Of a DNA stretch of 64,000 nucleotides, positions 1 through 11,697 are shown one piece after another (the first letter of the stretch is position 1; every line of letters starts with the position of its first letter). A model generated the notes under the pieces. It saw only the letters and a list, made by a program, of their open reading frames with translations, was not told the DNA's origin and made no database searches. The stretch is from Ifrita kowaldi (taxonomy: Eukaryota; Chordata; Aves; Passeriformes; Cinclosomatidae): NCBI GenBank assembly GCA_013398055.1, contig VZRS01009607.1, positions 339,520 through 403,519 of the forward strand. Direction: 5' to 3'. The position numbers were made by a program, and so were the translations under genes.

Positions 1-3000
1 TTCTATCCCATATCTTCCTTTTCCTTCCCACTTACCAATGAGAATAATAAATAATCTGGAAATATAATAACTCCAAGCAGCATGATGAGTGATCCCAGAC
101 CCATTTCAGAGTCCGGTGCAATCCAAACCAAGATGCATCAAATAGGATATTCTAGAAATTAAGGGATAAATCCCAGAAACTCTAGATAATAGTTGAAATT
201 CTTTTTGCAGTGGCACTAGATTATTTTACTCTGTGTCACAAAGTAAACAAGAACACACTCCAAAAAAATACAAGCAGCAAATCTAATTTAAGGAACAACT
301 GACTTTTTTTATTCTTGGTCATACAAAGGAAAGCAACACAATAAAGAAAGACATTTGTCCTTAAAAAGCATTTTACTCCTGTGCTATCCATAATCCTGGA
401 GAACGTCACTGTCGGACACACAAGACACTTCAAGGAGCAGAGAAGGAAGTTGGCTGATGAGGTTTAATGATCAATATACTGGAGATGAAGTAAATCCTTG
501 CCATGAAGACAAATGGAAAGCTAGGGAACGAATGGAAATATTATGGTCTGAGACTTGAAATCCAGAAGTGAGCCCAAGTAGTATCAGACAATCTCACAGG
601 AATAAGGAATTAATTCCCAAACCATCCACAGACCGAATCGGGACCTGATTTACATCTCTGCTAAACCCACGGTTTTCTCTAGCACGGTGCAGGATTAACT
701 TCAGACTGCATTTTTCTTGGTTAGATATTTCTGGGCGTTGTGTGAGCACAGATAATACTCTTTATATGCCCTTAATATATAAAATACCCTTCTCCTCAGT
801 CTACATGCCCGCTTATAAATTTGATCTCTTTTATGTTCCTCACGAAAGGCTGCCTCTTCCCAGGGCAGCCCAGCTGAGCTCCAGCTTACAAGTGTATTTA
901 TTGAAAGGAGTACAGCAATAACAACTGTTCTTTTGTCTCTGTGAGAAAAGGCTGCCTAGAGCCAATTATCGTTTATCACTCCAGATACACATTTTATGAT
1001 CTTTGTGCTAAACCAGAAAATAGTGTAAGAAGAAGGAGCCAATTTAGTATCTTCAAGTTCAATCACATCAGAAAGGATCCCTTACTTGCATTGTATGTTG
1101 CTCAGTGTAATTGTCAGATTTTATTAATTTTGCATGCTAAGCTGGAAACATTAGGCACAGGTTTCTTCTTGGGAGAGCAGCAAAGCTAAAAACAGCACAA
1201 GCACTGGAGGAAACTGTGTTTATAATTGCTCTGTTTCCTAGTTGGACTTCGTCAGCTCGACTTGGGTGGCAGCATGACATGGAGAGAAAAAGCTCGCTTT
1301 GATTTGGAAAAGGTTGTTTGCAGGTGTCAAAACAAAGTCTACCAGGAAACCAAGGGAAAAATTAAATGCTGTGAGCCATTATTGCAGGTGTGCTCCAGTG
1401 AAAATTATCATCCTCTTGTTTTTGCCTCAGTAAATACATTGTGCAGTCGAGGCCAAACGTAGCTTGGAAGGAATTTAAAACACTGTAAGCTTGCAGTGAA
1501 GCTCAAATTTAAATTTCTTGGTCCAAATACACAGATTAGAAATTATTCATCCTACTCACTGAAGACAGGAATACAATGCAGGCTGATAATGAGCAGGCAC
1601 CGAGGGCTAAACACGCAAGAAGAGGCATTTCTGACTCTGCACGGGTGTACCCCCCAGCATTTACAGTTTGTGTGCCCTGGCAGGCCCTGTGCCCAGGAGG
1701 GGACAGCACTGGTGCCGTGTGGGAGGGTACAGCCAGGGCCCCAAACCCATGGAGCAGCCCCCAGCTCCAGGGAGAGCCCTCTCCACTGCCAGTGAACGTC
1801 TGGCCTTGGGTCTGGGACAGAGCGACTCTGGTGCTGCTTTGGCTCGGGACCCCTGTGGACTGGAACATGGAAAACAGCTGCTTCCAGCGTTTTTCAGGGC
1901 ATTGGCTGGAAAAGGAACTGCTCCTACCATCCCACAGCCAGTCTGAGGATCAGGACAGGGACTGCCTGTCCATGAGAATGCACTCTTGTATTTACACATT
2001 TGACAGCAACACAAGATTTTATCTGGCGAGAAATAAAGAGCTCCCGAAGCACTTCAAGATGTGTAATCCAGCCTGCAGCAGATCCCCTGCACCATCCTGG
2101 AAGGATTAACAGCTGGGATTTGGAGTGTTTTGTGCAATCACCTTCATATTGGTACCAAAATTGTTGAATGGTGAATGATGAAACTCCTTCCCTTCTCCCT
2201 CAGAGCCTGACTTTTTGGTAAATATCCCCATCCAGCAGAGCTTTGGAGTCACCAGAGGAGGCAGCTGAAGTCCTCAGGATCAAGGTGACAACGTGAGAAG
2301 TTCTTAAAGTAAGGTAACACCAGCAGTCAACTGGACACTGGCTTAAGCAGTTTGGGGCAAATAAAACCAATCCAACAACCACTGGAATTATCTTTAGAGA
2401 AGAATATAACCAGAAACGAGGAGAAACAGTGAAGAAGGATCAAGGGACATGGCATGAGCATCCTCAGTAGGACCAAGTGTGGGTGTCAATGTTCCTGCAG
2501 CAGAGACATCCTGGAAATGGGGCCCTCAACAGAACAGAGACTCATTCCTCCTGTGCTGCTGGAAGCTATTACTTCTCAAGGAAAATCTGGGAGCATCCAT
2601 GATTTTAATGAGAGGTGCCCACGTCCTTCACAATGTGTTGGCTCCAAGAGGTGCCTGTGGAATCTGGAGAAAAAGGTGAACTCTACCAAACAAGGCTGAC
2701 TGAGAAAAATTCCTTCACACAAGGCCAATTAAAAATCAAAAAACCTGAGCCTGTTTACTCTACACTGCTGTAAAGGGAAGGGAACAGGCTGGAAGGAGTT
2801 GAACGTGCCAAGGAAATATTGTGAACAGTTTCCAGTTTCCAGTGTGTGTCTGTAACCCCGAGTCAGTCAGGGCAATATGTGTGCTCTCACAAACAGAAGT
2901 TATTGCTTCCTCTGCAGTGTTATGCTTTGTTTTTACACATTTATAAGAAGTGGTCCAAATGTCATAATATTAAAAACTGTTAATTTAATTCTTCCCCTGG

Positions 3001-3550
3001 TGGAAGGTTGGCTGTGCCACACTTAGAACATGTTTTGCCTCAGCAAAGCTCAGGAATCACAAGGATTTTATGCTGAGTTGGCTTCCACGACATCTGACTG
3101 TGGAGTAGAATTAAAACACACACACAGGCTTCTGTGCATGAAAACCAGGAGAAAGATGTACTGAGCACACTGTGCAGTCCTTCCCAGCAAATATTAAGCA
3201 CAGATGCACTGCAGTGACATGGAGCACGAGTCCTGAGCACAGGTTCAGAGCTGAATTATGTTTTAAGTTAGGGCTGTCTCCCTGTGTTTGCTTAGCTCCA
3301 GGTATTTAATTCAGCACAGCACACAGTGACTCTCCAGAGCTATTCATAACAGCAAATTACTTGAGTTGTCTATTATGCTGGAACTGGAGGAGTTGATATG
3401 TCACAGGGGTCCCCAAACACCATTCCATGCAAGGACTGGAAACCACTGCCACACTCCTGCTCTGTGCCACAGCCCCTGTGCTGGCCCAGTTCCATCAAGC
3501 CTAAACTAACAGCTTTAATTCAAAGAACATTTTGTAACCTTATTTGTAAT
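1..3550. other. Unique non-coding sequence, no gene seen
   Basis: No recognisable gene or interspersed repeat is visible. The section at about 1620-1960 is GC-richer than its surroundings and is open in several frames on both strands, the longest being 177 codons on + (1576-2109). None of these translations shows a familiar domain, and simultaneous openness on both strands points to base composition, not selection. The rest is AT-rich with frequent stops. Confidence 0.6.
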
Positions 3551-3617
3551 AAAAAAAGAAAAAGAAAAAGGAAAAAGAAAAAAGAAAAAGAAAGGAAAAG
3601 GAAAAGGAAAAGGAAAC
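3551..3617. repeat. Pure purine tract, (A4-5G)n-like simple repeat
   Basis: The tract is 67 bases of uninterrupted A and G on the + strand, built from AAAAAG, AAAAGG and similar units. It causes a lysine/arginine-rich stretch in a 94-codon reading frame at 3398-3682, which I regard as an artefact. Such tracts are length-variable and can form triplex-like structures. Confidence 0.9.
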
Positions 3618-6445
3618 TTTATTTTTGCAACACATCCTTTTGTCTAATCAAAAGGACAATCAGAGCAATCAAAGGACATTAAACAGGGCCATGCTTTTCT
3701 GACCCAGAAAACCCAGGCATATACATTACCTAAACCAATGCAAAACCCTACAACAACATTATAAAGGCACAGGGTAATTTGTGCATATTTTGACTAAAAA
3801 TTTTACATACTTTTGATAGAGCAAAAGTCCAGGTAATCTCCATTATAGCCAGGGATATTTACTTCAAAACAACTACACATTTTTAAATACATTATCTCCT
3901 TATATCAGCTGGCAGTTTCACATCTTATTTCCTATACATCCAGTAGTTATTAGGAAAGCTGCTAAAGGTTCCCTGCTTTCCTAACAGAGTAATCATTCAT
4001 CTGTTGGTGAGTGATCTTTAATTCCTACCTTAGAAAATCCCTAACACTGTTACTATTGTACTTGGATACTTCTATGGTGCCACCTCAGTGAGGCATTAGG
4101 GTGGCCAACATCACCACCGCTGTTTATTACTGATGTTATCATATCAATAATCTCAGAAAACATAGTATTTCTCAGATTACACTGATATTCTGTCACTTCA
4201 CAATTAAAACTCTCATTATTTTGGTAGCACCCTGGATCAGAAACATTCCCTGTGCCCCCCTATGGAGAGACCCAGAGGTGCCATTTGCCCAAAAAGGCTT
4301 TCCTGCCCTGGGAACAGCTTTTTGTCATGCAGCACAGCAGAGAAAATGATCTATGACCATCAAACCCCAGCTACGACAAGTGGACAACCTGTGGCATATT
4401 AAAAACTGTAGCTGAAATAGCTTTAAAATTTATAGCTTAATTATAAAAACACAATTTAAAGCTCACGTGAGGGAAGCAGAGGCAGGCCCTTAGAAGGTGC
4501 TTTCAGTTCAGCAAAATTTACTGCAAGATTGGAGGAATAAGCTATAAAGAAAGTTCAGCAGTACTTTGAGGTCTACATTTGTGTCCACTACCTTTATAGA
4601 TATTTTTATTCCTGGCAAGTGCCACGAAGCTGTAGCAGCTGTCTCCAGCTCCCCAGCACAGGGCAGGCACTGCTGTACAGACTGGGAGGAAGGTGGCTTT
4701 AACTGGGGTTCACTGGTCCCCCAGTCACACTCTGGAGCCATGGTCATGCCATGACCCACATTTAGTAGACTCAGACTTAAAAAAAGCCTAACCCTTATGC
4801 TTTAGGGATTTTTACCAGATTGTCCATTTAAAACTACCAAAAATATATCAGCATTTATGGAGCATTTGTGCAACAGCACAGTGTAAGCACGAGAGCAGCC
4901 AACATCACCCTGCAAGACCTCCCTCCCAGCGGGGCCTTTGCTGCCACCAGAAAACTGTTCTGAAAATAGACCAGGCCTTGAGTTTTGGGCCCTGTCAGCA
5001 CATTCCCACCTTCCCACACAGCCCAGGCACATGAACAACTGCATAAAATAGGGGATTTCAAACGGCCTCACCAACAGAAAGCATTAGAAGTGAAATATCA
5101 ATAACATTTCTTAAAGAGCAATTGAGTGCCTTGGTTTATGGAGTAGAACCTGGTCATTAATTAGATAATCCTCTCTTCACTGAGCATGGGACTTCATGGA
5201 AGTTTAGATGAAATCCAAGATAATCTCTGTGGTTTTGGTCCTGAGGCTTCCTCAGAAGCATTCCAGGACAGCAGCATTTTGGTGGAACTGCTTAGAGCCC
5301 CTTGAAAGGGGCTGAGCAGTGAATACGATGGGGAGATGCAGGAACTATGGCAGGTGAGCTTGCAGTCAAGGGCTGCACAGAGAGCTAAACATTGATTGCA
5401 GGGAAGAAGAAAAGGGTAAAAAGCTCCTTATTGTGTTATCTGGTTGTTTCTTTTTTGTTAAGTTTTTATTTGGTTTGCAATTTCAAAAATATAATTAACA
5501 GTCCCCAGGCAAAACTGAAGAGGTGGAATACTAATGGAAATTTTAATCTTCAGCATAAGAAATCAAAAACATTTGAATAGCCTGCATACACACACATCCA
5601 TTATTTAACACTTGAGACCAATTCAAATGGAATATTTTCTTACCACCCAGGTCTCCGTTGCTTTCCACCTTTAAATCTTTTTAGCAATTCCATTTCTGTG
5701 CCCACCTGTCCCTGTGAGAGACATTATATTGGTAAGTGTCATGTTTGGAGAGGTACAAATAGTAATCTAAAAACTCTGGGGTTGGTCTGTGATAAGTATC
5801 AGGCAAGTGGGATACTTCTGTCCTCTATTTATTTATTTAACTCATGGCACTTACAAGCAAAGTAAAATAATCCTGGAATCCTCACACAGAAGCTCCTGCT
5901 GCCTCAGAGAGCTATTTCACTTGCCCTCTTTATTTCTTTCTTTCCAAGGACTGCTCCAAGCTCACTAAAACACCTCAGTGTTTTCAGGCTGTGTTTTGTC
6001 TTGACTAGGACAGGTATTTTGCAAAGCCAGTGTTAAATATTCTGTGATTTGATGATTCTCTGACTGAACCAGTGAGTCAGAGAGAAGGATTAATTCATGG
6101 TATTGTCTCTCACTGGACTCCAGTCACAGGTTTGATTTTGGATGATACCCTGATATTACATCACAATTCACGTATAAGGGAGCTCTCCTGTTTAAATGTC
6201 ACAGCTCGTGATGTGATTTGGTGTAAGCTATGTATGTGAGTATATACACATGCATTTGTATATATACTTCATCTGTAAGCCAGAGACATTTAAACTGATT
6301 GTCCAACAGAAAACTCATCAACTCCAGCTCCTTGGAGAGCTGAGAAAGTGCCACTGACCATTTATCCTTTAATTCAGGTTTAAGAGAAGTGTCAGGACTG
6401 ACACTGACACCCATCATAGCGGTGAGGGAAGGAGAGGCAGAGAAG
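3618..6445. other. Unique AT-rich non-coding sequence
   Basis: No gene, LINE or LTR is recognisable. Reading frames are all under about 100 codons and lack recognisable motifs. A run of clustered short A/T words at 3700-4450 is ordinary for avian intergenic DNA. Confidence 0.6.
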
Positions 6446-6530
6446 ATTAAAAGAAAAAAAAAAAAAAAGGAAAAATGAAACAGGAAAAATGAAGAAGGAT
6501 AAAAATAGAATAAAGAAAAGAAATGGGAAG
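6446..6530. repeat. A-rich purine simple repeat
   Basis: The segment opens with an A run interrupted by single G (about 6450-6470) and continues as an imperfect GAAA/AAAAT low-complexity tract. On the - strand it gives a phenylalanine-rich frame that is a composition artefact. Confidence 0.85.
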
Positions 6531-8513
6531 TATAACAACTTCACTGCAGGTGTGAATTGCTGTTCCTTGGTGTTACATCTCAGTAAACAGAATAAATGCT
6601 TGGTGGTGTGTGACTGCTTTCCAATCAGTGAGAGCAACGTGCTGTGACTGGTAATGGATCATCCCTCAGCCTTCCTTTCCACGGGGGAAAAAACAATGAC
6701 AGTGATTATGGCAGTGCTGGACTGGGAACAGGATGGCTGGTCCAGGACTGAGTCAGGAAACTCACTAATCTCATGAGTTAAAATCATCATTGCAGTTTGA
6801 GCTGGGTTTCACCAGCAGGTTGATGAGTTTGTAAAGAATGCTCCAGCCATTAATTAACCTCTCCCACCCCCTTCCAAGGGAGAAGGTCTGCCCTCAGCAT
6901 TCCCCACAGCCTCACTCGGGTTGTCATTTCTGCCTTAATGAAATCTTTTAGCAGAAGCAACGTGTTCCCTGACAAAGACATGCTAGAGAACCACAGTTAA
7001 TGGTGTCTGCAGGTGCTCTGTACTCTCAGTACATGATTCTGAAAAAAAACAGATGAAACTTGCACAAGCACTGACATGCTCAAAAAAGCATAATATGCAC
7101 TAACACTATCAACCAGCAGCTGCAATAACAAGGATATTGCAGAGGGCTTAACTGCACGGTCCCTGTCCACCACAGATGGGCTTTGCTGCCAATATTTTTT
7201 ATTTCTGGTAGTGGCAAATTTCCATTTCCTAGTGGAAGGCCATCTCTCTTACCGTGGAGACCTGCTTCATTGCCTACAATGGTAAATGCCAGCTCAGGTT
7301 GCCAACAAGTGACAGGAATTCACAAAAAGAAAATCAGTTTGTGTATTTGATTCCTGCAGGATTCAGACACTCGAACAGGGATCAAAGGAGGCAGATGTAA
7401 GTTTTGCCTGAATATTAAACAGTTTATGAGCTGTGCCATCGCTCGCCATCTCTGCCCTGCTCACAAAGTCCTCACCCCATTTTTAAACTACTGAAGGCAG
7501 CAGTTTAATTTCTTCTCTCACAGAAAGAAATTCCAGTTACTGCAGAGCTGAGTGATATTGAATCAATGTCAAGTGCTCAAGTTCTTTCTCATACATCAGC
7601 GTGACAATTGAAAGAAATGGAAATTTCCTTCTTGTGATCCCACCAAATCCTGATCTTGTTTGAGGGCTGCAGGAGACAATTTTGTGATTTTACTGTTGAC
7701 TTTTAAATCTTTCCTAGAGACAACACAGCAGAGCCATTGCCCTAATCCTACAGAAACCTTGGCAATCAGTGGTCTGCTGGGGCATCAGGGTACTCCCATC
7801 TGATGACCAACATTGTCCTGCTCTCCTTTTGTGTCTTCCTGTTTTGTTTCTGTGCATCTACGAGTCAGACACAGAATATATGGGCGAGCAAATGCTATTT
7901 TTCCATCATGGCGAGTTACTGCCTCAGGTTGCCACCTTAGAGAGCGAAATTGGATGTAAATAATGTCACTTAATGTACCAAATAACATTTATATGCAGTA
8001 AAAGCCTCCCTTCAGATACTAACTGCCTACTCTCTTTTATAGGCTAACACTCTGCAATTAAGGCACTGAACATCTGGGCTTCCAATCACTCAGCAATCAT
8101 TTAAATCAAAGAAAAGATCCCCTGAAAGCCTCTGTGGGTCAGAGTGGGGAAGAGAAGCCCAAAGCAAAATATCTGTGGCACACACAGAAGGGCACACTCT
8201 GGAAGCAGCTGATGCCTCTTATTCAAAATTTACTAAAGCAGGGCAGGAAGCTGAGCATCCTGATGATTTATGTGGATAAATAACTTGGTGTGATGCAAAG
8301 GTTTGCACATCTTTATTACAATAAAACAGCACCTGGTGCCCTTTTGTTGCCATCTGCATGTTCAGAATAATTTGGTCAGCGTTATTGGCTTGGAAGATAG
8401 CCAGGGAGTCAAATTATTCACTGGATGGGGGCTGTGAAGGCAGGAATTGCAGCAGGGCTTTGAAGTCTGCTAAAAACAAAACTTTCCACGTGTTGCCCCA
8501 GCTGACAGCTCAA
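6531..8513. other. Unique non-coding sequence
   Basis: I see no gene, repeat family or RNA gene here. Reading frames do not exceed about 67 codons. Confidence 0.55.
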
Positions 8514-8537
8514 AGGGCAGGGCAGGGCAGGGAAGGG
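8514..8537. repeat. Short (GGGCA)n microsatellite
   Basis: About four consecutive GGGCA units followed by a degenerate GGGAA unit. Confidence 0.75.
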
Positions 8538-9382
8538 AACTTAAGGCTCCATTTACCTGTGGAGCTTCCTTAAAACTGCTCCCTGATGTACCTCTCCTAC
8601 CCAATTTTCCCACAGAAGAAACAGGATGCTGCAGTCATCATTTGTCCCTTACAACGCCATCCTCTGTTGGTAACACATCTGCCCCAAAAAGTTCTGCATG
8701 TCCACACTTCAGATTCCAGATCATTTCATGAAAAAATGAATAAAATATACTAATTAAAGCCATATTTTTTCCCGAAGCTTTGATCCACTTCTGTTCACAG
8801 ACATTTACCGTGAAGAGCTGTTTGAAAGGACGATAAAGAAATAGCAGCAGATTGAGTGGAGGACGAGCACTACTCCCAGTGCTCCTGGAAAGCTCGGTGT
8901 GGGAGGTCCATCCTCCGCCATGGCAGCTGTCAGTCACTCTGACTGCCCCTCAGAGGCAGGGGACTCCTCCCTGGAGGAGGATCCCAAAGGCAGGACTGAG
9001 GTTTAGGACCTTCCCACCCTTCCAGAAAGTTCTGGGAAGTTCGACACCCCATTGGCTGTTGCTTGTTTTACCCTCCCCTCGGATGTTTCAATTGGACCCT
9101 GGATCCCTGTACCCTCCCCTTGACTGTAACCCTACTGGTTTGGACTCTGGACTCCTCCCAGTTCTTGCCCCCTTAAAACCCTCTGCACAGCCCCTGCTAT
9201 GTGGAGTTCTCCCTCTGCTACTTTCCGTCTGTGATGGGTTCACCTTGTCCCCTAATAAACAGGGACCCCCTCCCTCAGCCCTTTGCTTCCTGCAGCCTCC
9301 TTTACTGTGCCTTGCCTGCCTCTCTCCTGGAGCCGTCTCCCCTCAGCGTGAGACACCCACACCCTGCCCTGTCAGCAGCAGC

Positions 9383-9457
9383 CACGTTCACTGCAGGCTC
9401 TCAGGCGCCCCGAGTCGGCGTCCGTGGCTGAGGGCAGCCCGAGAAACGCCGGGCAGC
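9383..9457 (+). repeat. Direct repeat, copy 1, inside the LTR-like block
   Basis: This segment (CCACGTTCACTGCAGG..., then CTGAGGGCA...GAAACGCC) recurs about 248 bases downstream at 9631-9700 with small indels and substitutions. It may be an internal duplication of the retroviral leader or the overlap of two nested insertions. Confidence 0.7.
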
Positions 9458-9630
9458 AGTGCAGTGAGCACCCAAAGAAGCCTTCCCTGCTGCTGCATCG
9501 CGGGCAATCGGCAAAGTTTGATGTCATTTTCAAACCCACTCTGGGTCAGTGTCTGGAAGAGAGGATTGGTGTGTTAGTGGGGAGCATCTGCTCTCTGTCC
9601 CGGATCCCTTCACCTCGACCCCTAATGAAT

Positions 9631-9700
9631 GCAGACCACGTTCACTGCAGGTTCTCAGGCGTTGTCGGCTGAGGGCACCCAAGAAACGCCAGGCGACAGC
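9631..9700 (+). repeat. Direct repeat, copy 2, inside the LTR-like block
   Basis: Second copy of the segment at 9383-9457. It lacks roughly a dozen bases from the middle of copy 1 but keeps the same order of words on either side. The copies differ at several positions, so the duplication is not recent. Confidence 0.7.
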
Positions 9701-11431
9701 TCTCCAACACTTCTATGCTGGGAGCAAGCTGGGTGGAACTGAGGGAATCAAATATCACAGCAAGGAGATGCTCATACCGAACAATTTTTCTTTAAGATTT
9801 GTGGAACACAAACTTTGCTCTTCTAAATGCATTTCAGTCACTTGTTTCTCAGGCACTGGAGGTAATCTAATATGGAAGCTCTTTAGCACCTGGAATTCCA
9901 CCTGTATGGGCAGGACAGGTGGAATTCAGGCTTTTCGGTTCCTCTCCAGCTGTCAGAAGCTGTGAGCATTCAGAGACACCACCTCAGAAAGCACCATCTG
10001 TGGGTGGTGGGACCGTTCTGCCCCTCTCCCTTGTGATTACTGTTCCCTGGAATGCATGTTTCGGCAGTTTATGGGATTTTAATCAAGGGCTAGATGGTGG
10101 CAAGAGTCCATGAAATGTTGTTAAAACCAGAATGTTTCATTGGATTTATAAATACTTGATCCATTAGATGGAGGAAAAACCAGGAAATGCACAGCGCTAG
10201 CGCGTCCAGTCTGGGATTTGGAGGCTGAGGCTGTGTTTTCCTTTTTTCCCCTACAAATAAGTTAAGCAGCTGTGGAGCAACTCTGACCCTTTCCCAATCC
10301 AGTGTGAGTTAGACATTTATAGACATTACAGGATCTGTAAAATTGACTGACTTTTTCTTTCCTAAACACTATTTTTCATGAATTACTGCTCCATCTGCTT
10401 CAAAATGCATTGACCTGAAACACGGAGTACAAGTCAGGAGCCCAGAAGCAATGCTTCATATGAAAAACAGTGGAGTGAGGCTATTTTGGAACATAGAAAA
10501 CCAAAAATCGTAATTTGGGTTTCCTTCCAGTGGTCTCCTCGCAGTTACTTCATAATAAGAGGTGCATTTTTATATTCCAAATCTAGGTCTGTACTTCAAA
10601 ACTTAGTGCTGCCTTATCCCCTGAAGTATTTGAACATAAAAGAGATCTAATATGAATATTAGCCTCTGTGAATAAAATATAAACAGCATTAGATTTTTTT
10701 TAAATTGCTCAAAATGCTATTGAAAAGGAAAGAATGTTTAAGCATCTGTCTCTTATAATGCAATGCAATTCTAGAAATTTGGGGGAATCAGAAATAAGCT
10801 TCTAGTGAGTGTCTCCCATAACTGTGAGCCTGCCTTTATTAATGCAAAAGGTTATTTACAGCAAATGTAAATAGAAACAGACGAAGACACAACAACAGAA
10901 TTCTTGGATATCCTGGGGATAGTTTGCTTACACTGAATTATTTTAATGCTCCAACAGGAAGCAAGAAAGGAAGAAAGAAAAAGAGAAATGCTTCTTTATT
11001 ATGAAAGCATGGCTCCACTGCCCAGATGGAGGATGTAACTGAGCAAAGCCACAGTCAGCATCAGTGTGAGCGGGCTTATGTATTCCAGCTGAGGATTGGG
11101 ACATTAAATAATGCATGGAAAAGGCTTGGATACTGGTGGACTATTCAAATTTCATTGAATTTTTTTCTTTAGATTTGTGAAAAATATAGAGTGGAAACAA
11201 AAGGAGCTCAGTCTTGTTGCCATCATGCTCTGCACAGGAAACTTGTCTCTCTTCCAGCAGCTCCACAGGAATTACATGGAAAGAGGCTCAAATCTCTGGT
11301 CGTCCCTGTTGGTTTCCATGAGCACAGACAATGTTGGGGAAATTTGCCAAAGATGCAGTTAAATTTCCTCTTTTTTTGGCGTTTTGCTTTTCCCTCTGAA
11401 ATGAGGGGCAGTCTCAGGCAGTGCTCCCCTT
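9701..11431. other. Unique non-coding sequence with a short purine tract
   Basis: No gene is recognisable. A GAAA-type purine tract sits at about 10957-10989. A perfect GC-only-plus-TA palindrome GCGCTAGCGC occurs near 10194, notable only because CpG is otherwise rare. The rest is AT-rich and stop-dense. Confidence 0.55.
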
Positions 11432-11697
11432 CCAGCCCTGGTAAATCCCACTGCCAGCCCCACTCTGTGCAGGATCCAGCCCAGCTCAACCCCACTGCCA
11501 GCCCCACTCTGTGCAGGATCCAGCCCAGCTCAACCCCACTGCCAGCCCCCCTCTGTGCAGGGTCCAGCCCAGCTCAATCCCACTGCCAACCCCACTCTGT
11601 GCTGGGTTCAGTCCTGGGAAATCCCACTGCCAACCCCACTCTGTGCTGGGTTCAGTCCTGGGAAATCCCACTGCCAACCCCACTCTGTGCAGGTTTC
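11432..11697. repeat. 44-bp minisatellite, about six copies
   Basis: The word CACTGCCA(A/G)CCCC recurs at 11449, 11493, 11537, 11581, 11625 and 11669, exactly 44 bases apart, with a partial unit before the first and a truncated last unit. Two unit types are present. The first three complete units carry GGATCCAGCCCAGCTCAA or a close variant in their second half. The next two carry GGGTTCAGTCCTGGGAAAT instead, and the partial unit at the left edge resembles this second type. Because 44 is not a multiple of three and no frame of the unit contains a stop, the array is open in several frames on both strands (up to 208 codons). These frames are artefacts of the repeat. Confidence 0.95.

Larger units (their letters stand above)
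8898..9700 (+). mobile_element. LTR-like endogenous retrovirus fragment (solo LTR, possibly with adjacent leader)
   Basis: The anatomy is that of a retroviral promoter and terminator. A candidate left end begins with TG at 8898. A TATA-like TTAAAAC lies at about 9173-9179 in a C-rich promoter context, and an AATAAA signal lies at 9254-9259, about 80 bases downstream, followed by pyrimidine-rich sequence typical of R/U5. The block is markedly GC-rich compared with its flanks, which produces a spurious 241-codon frame (8852-9577). No gag, pol or env coding is present. The right edge is uncertain: U5 may end near 9370, with 9380-9700 being leader sequence or a second element. I infer a bird ERV LTR from structure only and cannot name the family. 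No target-site duplication was identified. Confidence 0.5.

Noticed and set aside
1576..2109. 177-codon open frame on +
   Set aside because: Three or more overlapping frames on both strands are open across the same GC-rich patch, which indicates composition.
8852..9577. 241-codon open frame on +
   Set aside because: It spans a C-rich LTR-like element with TATA and AATAAA signals, is Pro/Leu/Ser-rich, and contains no retroviral domain.
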